The translations under genes were made by a program, and so were the position numbers. Positions 47,822 to 57,820 of a stretch of 64,000 nt of DNA are shown piece by piece; the first letter of the stretch is position 1; the number at the start of each line of letters is the position of its first letter. Origin of the DNA: Pelmatolapia mariae (taxonomy: Eukaryota; Chordata; Actinopteri; Cichliformes; Cichlidae); NCBI RefSeq assembly GCF_036321145.2, contig NC_086227.1:186001-250000 (forward strand), in the 5' to 3' direction. Below the pieces are notes generated by a model that was not told where the DNA came from, did not search any database, and saw only the letters and a program-made list of their open reading frames with translations.

Positions 47822-47886
<65 letters not shown>
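47822..47886. repeat. (CA)n microsatellite
   Basis: About 64 bp of CA repeat inside the Polinton accessory interval. Confidence 0.95.
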
Positions 47887-48282
47887 GCGGGTCAAGGAGG
47901 AGTGAGACAGCAGATATCAGTTTTTCTCAATGCTTATAACCTATAACGCGTCCAAAAAAATATTATTATTATTATTAAAACACCTATATGAGGTATGTTT
48001 TGTGCAGCCCGCTCCTTGTCAGATCAAAGTAAAGAGTTTTTCTTCATTATTTTGAGCTACTTTTACAGCAGGTTTTTCTCAATAGACGGAAAATGATCTT
48101 GTACTACGCACACTAAGGAGTCAACAACCAATATTATCATCTCTCATTGCTTGTAACGCGGTAAATAATTTCATACATCTCCCCATAAAATAACCCTTAG
48201 TGGAAAAAAGCTCATATTCAAATAAGTTTATTAAAGCACCCCCCTCTGTGGGAAAAGAGTTCTTTTCTCAGAGTCAAGTTTA

Positions 48283-48322
48283 CAACAGGAGGCGAGTTTT
48301 GTCAACAGGAGGCGAGTTTTGT
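48283..48322. repeat. 20-bp tandem duplication
   Basis: AACAGGAGGCGAGTTTTGTC occurs twice back to back. Confidence 0.9.
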
Positions 48323-48504
48323 CATGAGCAAGAACGAGCGCAGACAACTGTTGCCCATAAAGTAAAACAAAATATCCTCCTCTAAGTTGTATTTTACCGC
48401 CGGAGAATGTGGAAAACAGACAACCCTCACAAGAAAGCACCCAAAAAAGGAAATTGGACACCCCAACTTTCTTTCCCCCCTCTCCCGACTGCACACACAC
48501 ACAC

Positions 48505-48784
48505 ATGTGTGTATTTATATCCTTGTGGGGACATTTCATTGACACAATGCTTTCCCTAGCCCCTTACCCTAACCCTAACCATCAAAAATGAATGCCTAAC
48601 CCTGACCCTTACCCTAAACCTAACCATAACCTAATTGTAACCCTGACACTAAAACCACATTTTGAGGCTCAAAAATGCCTTCAAACTCGTGGGGACCGGG
48701 ATTTTGGTCCCCACAAGGGCTGTTTGTCCCCACAAGTATAGTAAACTACCAATTTTTGGTCCCCATGAAGATGTTAATACCCGT

Positions 48785-48833
<49 letters not shown>
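48505..48833 (-). repeat. GT-flanked dispersed repeat, reverse copy
   Basis: 48505-48786 is the reverse complement of 37739-38012 with few differences, followed by a CA run to 48833. Its location inside the Polinton shows it inserted after the Polinton arrived. Confidence 0.85.
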
Positions 48834-48836
<3 letters not shown>

Positions 48837-49044
48837 CAGAGAACCGAACGGTGAGAAAGAAAAACAAAAAAAAAAAACCCTCTCTAACTGACGATATTGT
48901 CAGGAGAAAGATGCGAAAAAACAGATGCCTCGCCGGACGAGGATAAAATGAGAGAAGAAACGAGAGGGGAGTCAAAAGAGCCGTTATCTGCTCAGACCCT
49001 ACTGTGACAGTTCTACCAATCGCGAGGAAGAGTCCGTGAATATT

Positions 49045-50609
49045 ATGTCAGCATTCCGTCCAAACAATGCCGTCGATCAGAGCGGCAGGGCCAGCTCGCC
49101 AGAAATTTTCGTGCCTCACCCCGGTAAGTTTTTTTCTTTACGATTTTAAATTATATATCAACAAAGAAGTCAATAATTTGATTACGTTCTTTTAGATTTC
49201 TACATCAATGATTTCACGCAAGTGGACTACGGTGCGTTTAAATAAGTATATATCATTTTTTAAATAAGTTTAGATAAATTTGTTTTTAAAGAAACTCTGT
49301 TACTTACAGACGCTATCGATAGCACGGTGAGGAGCAGCATAAAGCCGGCCGTTTTCCGAGGCAATTTAGAGGCCATCCTCCCCGTAGAACCTCCGCTGCC
49401 GATCAGCGAAAGACCGCGGCGAGAAGACGACGTTATTATCGTCTCCGCACACCGAGAGAATTGCAGAGAAATACGTTTTAAAACCGAAGGTAAACAATAT
49501 GATGTATTATCCGCCATTTTGTTGAATAACAGGATGTGACGGAGTAATCCGAGCATGCTATACCGCCCCTCCCGACCCGGAGCGGATTTTTAAAACTTTT
49601 TGTTTTATTTCTTGACAGCGGTAATCGACAATATACAGACCCCGCCGCAGCAAAAAGAAGAACAAGAAGACAACGTTATTTTCATCACCGCATACCAGGA
49701 GAACTGCAGGAAAATACGTTTTAAATCCGAAGGTAAACAATATTTCTACAAAATAACGTATTCGAAAAAGCCGAGCATGCTATACCGCCCCTCCCGACTT
49801 GGAGTGGTATAACGTGTGCTAGAAAGTTTTTTAAAACTTTTTCTCTTTGTTTTATTTTCTTGACAGCTGAAATTGAGAATATACCTATTCAATCCCCCGC
49901 TACAGACAATAGGGCGGAGGAGCGAGGTGAATAAAAGTTTTTTCTTTTTAAAAATACGAAGGATGTGAGAAAAGCCGCGCATGCTGTCCCAGAGAGACAC
50001 AATGTGTTTTCTTAAACTTTTTCTCTTTGTTTTATTTCTTGACAGAGAATATACCTATTCAAACCCCCGCTACAGACAATAGGGCGGAGGAGCGAGGTAA
50101 ATAAAAGTTTTTTTCTTTTTAAAATACGAAGGATATGCCGCGCATGCTGACCCGGAGGAGAGGTACAATGTGTTTTCTTAAACTTTTTTTTTTCTCTTGT
50201 TTTTTATTTCTCAACAGAGAATATACCAACCGATACAGAAAATCAGGCGGAGGAAGCATCCGGAGCTCCTCCTCTCAGGAGACTCAGAGGTAATTGACGG
50301 GGGGGATGAATCGGCCCTAATAAATAATTATGTTGTATTAATAAAGTCCTCCGCTCTATAAAATAAAAATTTAAAAAATGTGTGTTTTTTTTTTACTCTC
50401 AACTTTATACAACAAGAATAAATAAAATGTGTGTGCAAAAACATGACCGGACTATCGTCCTTTTGAAGGAGTAAAAAATACATTTTTGTTTGTCTTTACT
50501 TACAGGCCGACGGCGATTTCATAAGAGGAGAATCCTCGGAGACCTCACTTTCATGTACGCCATAACAGTCCGTGCCTATGCATCAATATATCGACATAAG
50601 GATCTGTAA
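49045..50609 (+). CDS. unknown spliced Polinton gene with tandemly duplicated phase-1 exons, eight exons inferred
   Basis: Unrecognised. Inferred exons: 49045-49123, 49196-49231, 49310-49489, 49619-49732, 49867-49926, 50046-50096, 50218-50289 and 50506-50609. Every intron is GT-AG and phase 1, and the total is 696 bases (231 codons plus TAA), open throughout. Exons 3 and 4 share a D-[DN]-V-I-[IF] block and an ENCR.IRFK.E end. Exons 5, 6 and 7 share an ENIP start and an AEE block. Introns 3-6 also resemble one another, with a shared GCCG[AC]GCATGCT block and a CTTTGTTTTATTTCTTGACAG-like acceptor. The last exon is strongly basic (GRRRFHKRR). No domain is recognised. The frame stays open ~95 bp upstream of the ATG, so a further exon may exist. 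The polymerase gene starts 64 bp downstream. Confidence 0.65.
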
Positions 50610-50673
50610 AGGGGATGCAAAGTAAAAGCATACACATGTAAAAAAGTCTGTGAATTAAGAAATAAAGAAAATC

Positions 50674-53600
50674 ATGTCGGAAGAACACAGCATTCCTGAC
50701 GCTTTGTTGGAAGCCGTGGCAGAATTGAACAGAGACGTCGATCATATAGCACCACCGATCAACCCCCTACAGCCTTTAGAAAACGCTTTGCAGGCCCTCC
50801 TTCAAAACATTGAAAATGAACGGCGTGCCGACCGACAGAACTTTGACCCTCTGCAACCGTTAGAAAATGCTCTACGGCTCTACGACCAGCAGAGGGAGGA
50901 GCGCTTTGCGGAGCGGCAGGAGCAGGTGCAGCCTGCGGAGGAAGAGCGGCAGGTGCAGCCTGCAGAGGAGCAGCCTGCGGAGCATCAGCACGGAGGATCT
51001 CGGGTACAGAACGATGCGGTGACTCGCTGTGAACAATTTAATAATTTTGAAATAAGACGAGTCTTTAACATTCCCTCTCCGGATGACGCGGCCGACCTCG
51101 CTCAATTTTACCTCGACATCAGGGACAATTTTGTAGATCTAGCCGATAGGATCAGGCCCGAAGTTAGCCGTAACGATCGCGTTCAACTGGAGATCATCAG
51201 CGAGCACGCGCGAAATCACGTCGTTTTTAACGTAGACGATCGCGGTGAAAACATTGTGCCAGCTTTTGAGGCTCTGTTAGCCAGGTTGATACAATCAAAC
51301 GGCGCGATCGTTGTAGGCTCTCCCCTAGAAATTGATTTATTTATTTATTTATTTTTTTTTGTCTGTCCCATTTGGTTCTTTAGCCGTCAGAATTGTTGTA
51401 TGAAGACCAACAAGGATACCAAATGGATTTATTTTGCCAAATGGATCATCATGGCATTGCCGTATTGGTCCATTTGATCAACCTTTGTTATTATTTATTT
51501 TATTTTCAGTTGTTACAGATGGGACAGACATGACTGGGGGATAGGAAAGAGAGGAAGGAAAAGAAAAACAGAAGGGAAGAGGGACAGTGAGAAAGGGCAC
51601 TTACAAAGACAAAGAGAAAAAGAAAAAAAATCTCCTGGATCACCTGTTGAGAGAAAAAGAAGAGAAAACAAGCAAAAAAAACAAAACAAAGCAACATACT
51701 AAACACAACACCATCCCGTTAATCTAGCTAAGTGTAAACAGCAGTAAATACTAAATATTGAATGTTGTTGTGCAGCACACAGGACAGACAGCGCACAATG
51801 TGCTTTGAAGTAGCAGCTAAGAAAGGTGTAGTTTATGTCTACGAACAGTGAACACCCGTGTGCACACCTGTGTGGATCAGCGCGCTTGTATACAGAATTT
51901 TTCTCCATGTAACGGTCTGCTAGAGGGTGTGGGGGGCCATAGCCCCGTCCCCCAGGGCATGAAGCAGGCATGGAGAAGATCCAGGCTTCAGACATCCAGA
52001 GGCCCCAGAGTGCGAGAGCCCAAGGTGGACCACCGGAGGGGCATCCGTGCCACCCTCCTGGGAAGGGCTGAGGAGATCCCCAGACGAGGGGTCACCCAGT
52101 AGCCACGGAGCAGAAGCCAGAGGGGGCTGCACTGGCGTGCCCGCCGGCTCTGCCGGCAGCCAGCTGTGCCAGAGTGAACCGAGCCGCAGACCCCGAGGCC
52201 GGAGGCCCGGGGGGTCCCCTTTGCCCCGGAAGAGGCCTGACCGAGCGACAGGCACCAGGCCCCGCCAAGTAGCCACCGGGAGTGAACTGGTGCATACCTG
52301 AGCGCCCAGCCCCGGACACCAAGAACCACCAATGCACCAACCCCTGAGGGCATCAGTCACTGGCAGGGAGTGTGGTGAGGGGAGATAGACCTCCACACTT
52401 TGGAGGGCCTGGGTGTTCCCAGAGAGGTGGAGTCTAAGACCCGACCTGACATATAGACACAGACAAACAGGCACACACAGACACAAACATGCATTCCCAC
52501 CCTCATGCACACATATACAAACACTCAGCACTCACCCAACGTAGTAATAGACATACATGGACATGTACACACAATCACACTCCCCAAACATACTCTATAC
52601 CCCGGGTCCAGGTACCCTCACCCCCAGAGGGGGAAACGGCACCCAGACCCAAGAGATGTGACCCTTTCCCCCGGGGTGGAGGCAAGCAGACCGCCCCAGG
52701 CTCCGCGGCAGCAGGGAGGCCCATCGGACAGCCAACACCTCCTCCCAGCCCCCTGCCCCGATGGCTAGTAGAGAACGGGGGTGTGTGAAGACCCCATACT
52801 TCCCTCCTCCCGCTCATGTGTAGTGTTGCTGCGTGTTGTTCTAAAGTGCATTTAAAACAAGGGAGGGCATGGTGCTGCTGCCGGAGAGCAGCAGGTGTTA
52901 GCACGGCCCCTCCCGAGAACCCTCAATGTCTACATGGATTTAAAATTGAGAGGTGGGCACCGGTGCCAGAGGTAAGGTTGAATACACAGACCGTCCACTG
53001 GACGCCGTTAACGTGGTCACCCTCAAGGCCCTATATATATGTGTGTGTTATGAGAGTGTGAATAATGTGGATGTCTAAGTTGTGGAATAAAATTGAGGCA
53101 CAGGTGGCCAGAAGGGGACAGAGGGGGGGAATGCCTCCCCTGCACCCTGGTGACACACCCACACCCCAAGGCCCTACCTGTGTGGGTGGGTGTGGTGGAG
53201 CGGGAAGAGGGAGGCAGCCGGGGATGGGGAGGAAAAGAAGGGAGGGGCAAGATGCCCCTCCCTAGGGCCAGCTCCCCCGCTGACCCCAGTAGGCACCCCC
53301 GTCCTCTGGTACCCACCAAGGCAAGGGAGCCCAGGCCCATCCAGACCGGGGCCTACGGTAGCAGCACCGCCAAGCCCCACAGGACCCGGGGAAGCCCACC
53401 CTACCCCACCGCAGAGGAAACTGTACCCACCCCAACATTCAATCATCTCCCAGACTACACAAGACAACAGACACCCAGGTTAGGTTTATTCTCCACCTCT
53501 CCTATGTCTCTCCCCCACCTGCAGAGTGGACTTCTGCAAGGATGGAACAACCTCCCTGCCAGTTGAAGAGCCCCCCAGTTAGGCCGATGCACCAGAGGCC

Positions 53601-55442
53601 CCCTGCGCCAGGGCTGACCCCTAGAAATTTTAGTGCAAGTAATTAGAAATCCTAGAGGCGGCGGGCGTAAAAAGATTCACAAAACGTTAGATAATGAAAT
53701 TATAGTCAAAAAGCGACGCTGTCTGTACGTGGTAAAAAACAAAAACGATAATCTCTCAGAAAATCCCCATTCAACACGCTCTCACAACGGGAGGGGAGAA
53801 AAAAATAGGCCCGTACTTTGTTGACGGATACGCGCTGATGAATGGTGAAAAGTGGGTGTGGGAATTTCTGGGATGCTTTTATCACGGGTGTCCAAAGTGC
53901 TACAGGCCCGAGGAAATCTGCCCTTTGACCCGCGCTCCTTACGGGAACCTGCACGCCTCTACCGAGGCTAGGCTGCAGGAGCTGAGAAACGTTTACCGAG
54001 TCCGTACGGTCACGCTGTGGGAGCACCAGTGGAGCGAGATGAAAAAATCGAACGAGGAGGTTAAAAAGTTTTTGCAAAGCTACGAAACCTCTGTCTCCTC
54101 GCTCGGGTCTTTACGGAGGACGCACTTCGGCCTTGAGGCTGCGTTACAGCGCCTCGCCCGCAGAAAATGTGTATTACGTAGACGTCACATCCCTGTACCC
54201 TTACGTCAACGCCAAACGCGCTTACCCTCTGCATCACCCCAAAATCATCAGAGAGAATTTTTCCGACCCTCGTCATTATTTCGGGTTGATCAGAGCCACC
54301 GTGTACCCGCCGCGCGGGCTCTATTTCCCCGTTCTACCGTACAAAATGCCCGGAGGTAAATTAATATTTTCCCTCTGCCGCACCTGCTCCGAGACTAATC
54401 ACCAAAGCGGCCCGTGCCCTCACGACGACGAGGCCAGAGGTCTCACCGGGGTCTGGGTCACCGTCAAGTTTAACAAAGCCTTAGAATTGGGTTACAGGGT
54501 GGCTAAAATCACAGAGGTATGGCACTTTGATCACCGCAGCAGCGACATCTTTGCCGGCTATATTAACACCTTTTTCTCAAAGGCAAACAGGAAGCCTCCG
54601 GGTATCCTCCGGAAGCTCGCGACGAGGAGGAGAGGAGCAAATATGTGGAAGAGTATCTCAGACATCAGGGAATACGATTAGACCCCTCTAAAATCGAGGT
54701 GAATCCGGCCAAGAGGCAGGTGTCTAAACTGTGTCTCAACAGCTTCTGGGGAAAGTTTGCTCAGAGAACCAATCTGACGCAGACCACTCTGGTCAGAAAG
54801 CCCAGTCAGTTTTTTAACTATGTCTTTTCGGGCCAGTACGACTTTAAACACGTCTCTTTTTTAAAGACCAAAAAAAAGGACGTAGCGTTAATTCAGTGGA
54901 GCTATAACGAGCGCTGCGTGATACCTCCTGGCGCGTCCAATAACGTTTTCATCGCCACTTTCACCACCGCGTACGCCTGCCTAAAACTCTACGAGTATTT
55001 AGAAAAATTGCAGCGCAACATTCTGTACGCCGACACCGACTCTCTGATCTACGTAGTGAAAGAGGGGGAGGAACCTTTAGAGCTGGGCAACTATCTTGGG
55101 GATCTCACGGACGAATTAAAAGGGGACACCATCCAGGAATTTGTCTCCGCAGGTCCAAAGAGCTACGCCTACCGGACCAGAAACAAAAAGAAACTTGTGG
55201 TAAAAATGAAAGGTATAACGCAGACGAGAGAATGTTGCGAGCGGGTCAATATTGACAGTATGAGCGAGCTGGTGGAAAGTTACCTTTCAGGTATGAAGGA
55301 GGCGGAGCTCGAGACCCCTCAGCACGGCAGGGATAAGAGGGGGTTTGTGCTCAAAAACAGAACATTTCAGAAAAAGTTTTGCGTGGTCTACGACAAGAGG
55401 CGCCTCTTTCCAGACGGCACAACTCTGCCTTTCGGGTACTAG
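50674..55442 (+). pseudogene. Polinton family-B DNA polymerase, broken
   Basis: The replication polymerase of the element, now non-functional. The N-terminal region (50674-51333) carries a Gln/Glu-rich low-complexity stretch and a conserved block (RRVFNIPSPDDAADLAQFYL). It is split by an inserted retroposon (51334-53617). Coding sense resumes at 53618, and the segment 53618-53824 is followed directly by 53838-54110, which is close to the palm. The usual exonuclease region is not seen, so an internal deletion near 53790-53830 is likely. The palm and fingers are at 54133-55442 in two frames: motif A DVTSLYPYVN (54175-54210), motif B KLCLNSFWGKF (54726-54758), and motif C YADTDS (55026-55043). 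Frame changes occur near 53.82, 54.1 and 54.64 kb. Polinton PolBs are usually over 1000 residues. Confidence 0.9.
51322..53629 (-). mobile_element. retroposed element inside PolB, with 12-bp target duplication
   Basis: CCCCTAGAAATT occurs at 51322-51333 and again at 53618-53629, flanking 2284 bp. The left edge is T-rich (TTATTTATTT then a T run), read as an A-rich tail of a minus-strand retroelement. The left 500 bp match 22003-22600; the right 1.7 kb is GC-rich and has no recognisable protein. Long open frames there (for example 51920-52531 minus) are compositional. The element class is uncertain: LINE-mobilised non-autonomous, or a LINE 5' region. Confidence 0.85.
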
Positions 55443-55463
55443 TGTGTTTTGTTTTCTTCTAAA

Positions 55464-56108
55464 ATGGAGGAAATTGAATTTGATCACAGACTGAAAGTGC
55501 CTTTTTCCTGTCTCGTTGTGGGGCCTAGCGGGTGTGGGAAAACTCATTTTGTAAAGTGTGTTTTGGAAAACTGTGAACGCTCCATGAATACTGTGCCCGC
55601 GAATATTGTGTGGATTTATACTTCTTTTCAACCCATGTACGAGGAATCAAAGACCAATAAAAACATTAAATTTGTCGAGGGGCTGCCTGATTCTTTTGAA
55701 GATTTTCAAGACGCTCTGGTGGTGCTGGATGACGTCATCTTTCAGGCCTCGGATCACCCGGAAGTGGTTAAAATTTTCACTCAATACCGCCATTATAAAA
55801 ACGTCTCTGTCATGATGCTGACGCAGAACATTTTCCATCAGGGCAAATACAGCCGCACCATCAGCTTAAACTCCAATTATATGGTGCTGTTTAAAAACCC
55901 CAGAGACAAGCTGCATATTGAGATTTTGGCCCGTCAAATTTTCCCTTCGCAAAAAACATTTTTCTCAGACAGTTTCAAAGACGCCACGGAGGAGCCCCAC
56001 GGGTATTTAATCCTCGATCTCACTCCCTCCTGCCCAGAACGCTACAGAATGCGCGCCGGTCTGCTTCCGGGACAGCACCCCGTCATCTACCTGCCCAAAT
56101 CCAAGTAG
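55464..56108 (+). CDS. Polinton DNA-packaging ATPase (A32/FtsK-HerA type)
   Basis: 214 residues, matching the usual size of Polinton/adintovirus packaging ATPases. Walker A is GPSGCGKT (55521-55544) and Walker B is ALVVLDDV (near 55713). A later VMMLTQNIF block corresponds to the sensor region. By family it pumps the genome into a capsid. I chose the ATG at 55464, 21 bp after the polymerase stop, over an upstream TTG. The frame is uninterrupted. The following gene starts 6 bases after its stop. Confidence 0.9.
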   Translation: MEEIEFDHRLKVPFSCLVVGPSGCGKTHFVKCVLENCERSMNTVPANIVWIYTSFQPMYEESKTNKNIKFVEGLPDSFEDFQDALVVLDDVIFQASDHPEVVKIFTQYRHYKNVSVMMLTQNIFHQGKYSRTISLNSNYMVLFKNPRDKLHIEILARQIFPSQKTFFSDSFKDATEEPHGYLILDLTPSCPERYRMRAGLLPGQHPVIYLPKSK

Positions 56109-56114
56109 CTCGTC

Positions 56115-56459
56115 ATGTCTCAGCGTATAAAAAGGAACGCCGTCTTATTGCAGGCTCTGTACCACGCGTCGCCGCAGAAACGAAAAGACATTCTGGCTCA
56201 CAGCTCCCCGGATTTCCTCCAGGCGCTGTGCGAGATAGCTTTAAATATTCTAAAGGGGAACGTACCTCTTTCCGCTTCTCAATACCAAAAACTGAAATGC
56301 CAGAAAAAGATCATCAGGCTGCTGGCCGACAAGAAAACAAGCTTAAACCGTGAACGTCAAGTTTTAAAGAAACAGACGGGAGGGTTTCTTTTCCCTCTGC
56401 TGTCCGCCGCTGTGCCTATTCTGGGAAATCTGCTGGGAGGAATATTTCAGAAACGCTGA
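56115..56459 (+). CDS. small conserved Polinton protein with C-terminal hydrophobic Gly-rich tail
   Basis: 114 residues. The first 80 are basic and helical (a LLQALYHASPQKRK block, LCEIALNILKGNVPLS, KLK..KK). The end is GGFLFPLLSAAVPILGNLLGG, a hydrophobic glycine-rich amphipathic segment like those of membrane-active minor capsid proteins. The same pattern is common beside Polinton ATPases, so I call it a conserved Polinton gene. A pVI-like membrane-lytic or core role is an inference. It overlaps nothing and sits one base from the next gene. Confidence 0.7.
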   Translation: MSQRIKRNAVLLQALYHASPQKRKDILAHSSPDFLQALCEIALNILKGNVPLSASQYQKLKCQKKIIRLLADKKTSLNRERQVLKKQTGGFLFPLLSAAVPILGNLLGGIFQKR

Positions 56460-56460
56460 G

Positions 56461-57201
56461 ATGTTTAAAAAAATGATTCTCGTTCCCTCTCACGAGATGA
56501 AAAAACTGACCCGACCCGCCGAGCCCACGGTCAGAGAAGCCGCCAAAGACGATTTGGACGAAAGGATGAAAGCTATACTGGAGGATCCGCGGCTAAACTC
56601 ATATGAAAAAGTCAAAAGATACGAGTCTCTGCTGCAGAGATATCTCACACTCTATAAACAGGGTCGGGACGAGGAGAGTCGGGTGACTTTCCACCTGCCG
56701 CCCGAGGAGCCGCAGCAACAGCAGGTGCATCCGCAGGTGCATCCACAGCAAGTGCATCCTCAGCACCAACAGGTGCAGCAGCCCGGGGAAGAGGATGGAA
56801 TGGTGGAAGAAGTATTAAATCCCCTACCCCCTCGAGACCGCAAAAACGCACACTACATTATGCAGAAATTAACGGAGGGAGGAGGAGGATGGACAAAGAG
56901 GGGGGAATTTGTTTACAAGGGGGATGCGGTGCGGGGCTCTCACATGATCGACCTATTTAAAAACCTCTCCCTCTCTTTTAAAAGTAAAAACCAAACGCGC
57001 CCCAAAGGATGGACGGCGTTTTTAACTACTTTGGTCGAATCAAACATCCCCTCATCCTCCATACATAACCGCCGAGCTCGCGAGCAGTACGCGCGTCTTA
57101 AATCGGAGGAGGAGGAGGAGGGAGGACAGACACCTGCGCGAAGGGGGAGAAAACCCGCTCGCCTCAAAAAGATGCTTTCCCCGACCTGGACCTCTATATA
57201 A
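56461..57201 (+). CDS. conserved Polinton protein of unknown function, with Gln/His linker
   Basis: 246 residues. An acidic-basic helical N-terminal part (about 1-70, with RYESLLQRYLTLYK) is joined by a low-complexity linker of QVHP/QQ repeats (~85-110). The C-terminal domain contains GGWTKRGEFVYKGDAVRGSH followed by DLFKNL, then PKGWTAFLTTLVESNIPSSSI. The WxxRGE..........GS...DL pattern recurs in Polinton-borne proteins I have seen; function is unknown. The end is Lys/Arg-rich. The poly(A) signal AATAAA is at 57244-57249, 43 bases after the stop. Confidence 0.65.
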   Translation: MFKKMILVPSHEMKKLTRPAEPTVREAAKDDLDERMKAILEDPRLNSYEKVKRYESLLQRYLTLYKQGRDEESRVTFHLPPEEPQQQQVHPQVHPQQVHPQHQQVQQPGEEDGMVEEVLNPLPPRDRKNAHYIMQKLTEGGGGWTKRGEFVYKGDAVRGSHMIDLFKNLSLSFKSKNQTRPKGWTAFLTTLVESNIPSSSIHNRRAREQYARLKSEEEEEGGQTPARRGRKPARLKKMLSPTWTSI

Positions 57202-57243
57202 AACTGTGTTTTTGATTTTTTTGTTATGTTTTTTCACAAATGA

Positions 57244-57288
57244 AATAAAAAAACGCTGCAACGATCTTTTTGTTTACGTTTCTTTATT
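57244..57288. terminator. convergent poly(A) signals of the two Polinton gene blocks
   Basis: AATAAA on the plus strand at 57244-57249 and on the minus strand at 57283-57288. The minus signal contains the stop codon (57284-57286) of the protease gene. Confidence 0.75.
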
Positions 57289-57814
57289 TGATACATGCAT
57301 TTTTAAACTTTTGTAAGGAGCACACCCCGTGATGACCTCTGCGAGAGCGAGCGGGACAGCGCCCTTTCAAAAAGTCAGACACCATGCCATCATTTTTAAA
57401 CACATCGTTATAGTACAGAGAAAGTATTTTGTCGACGGATAACCCCTGAGCCTTGTGACATAGATAAAAAATGCAATGTTGCCCGCAAACGACAGACAGA
57501 GGGTGCTGAAGCTGACGATCATGATAGAGTATTTGGTAAGAGCGGTCTTGTAGAAACTCTGAGATGACCGGGGGATAGTGGAGAAAGTCGGAAGGGAATC
57601 CGTAAGAGTCAAAAAAGGTGGAGGAGCCGTCACTTTCTAGAGTCAGAGCCAGCCAGTGTTCTCCCCTCAAGTGTGAGGGGTGAGTGTTTACTATAAAGTA
57701 GGCGGGGGCTTTAAAGTCGCGTCTCAAAAAGGCCAGCTGGTCCGAGGCCCAAACCCCGCAGAAAACGTCTCCCAAAGCGCGATGCAGAATGTGCTCCAGC
57801 TGAAGATTATCCAT
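57284..57814 (-). CDS. Polinton adenain-like cysteine protease
   Basis: 176 residues, near the size of adenoviral and Polinton maturation proteases. The His-containing block GEHWLAL, the acidic FFDSYGFP block and the Cys block CGQHCIFYL follow the expected H-D/E-C order. By family it cleaves capsid precursor proteins. The frame is intact. Its stop lies within its own poly(A) signal. Confidence 0.88.
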   Translation of the reverse strand: MDNLQLEHILHRALGDVFCGVWASDQLAFLRRDFKAPAYFIVNTHPSHLRGEHWLALTLESDGSSTFFDSYGFPSDFLHYPPVISEFLQDRSYQILYHDRQLQHPLSVVCGQHCIFYLCHKAQGLSVDKILSLYYNDVFKNDGMVSDFLKGRCPARSRRGHHGVCSLQKFKNACIK

Positions 57815-57820
57815 GTAATT

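Larger units (their letters stand above)
47203..49044. other. Polinton accessory interval without a supported gene
   Basis: Contains an A run (47649-47677), a CA run (47822-47886), a 20-bp direct tandem duplication (48283-48322, AACAGGAGGCGAGTTTTGTC twice), and the reverse-oriented GT-flanked repeat at 48505-48786. Exons upstream of the spliced gene may lie here; none could be supported. Confidence 0.5.

Noticed and set aside
51848..53566. Several overlapping GC-rich open frames of 80-200 codons
   Set aside because: They lie in the GC-rich body of an inserted retroposon, overlap on both strands and have Pro/Gly/Arg-biased composition without a domain.
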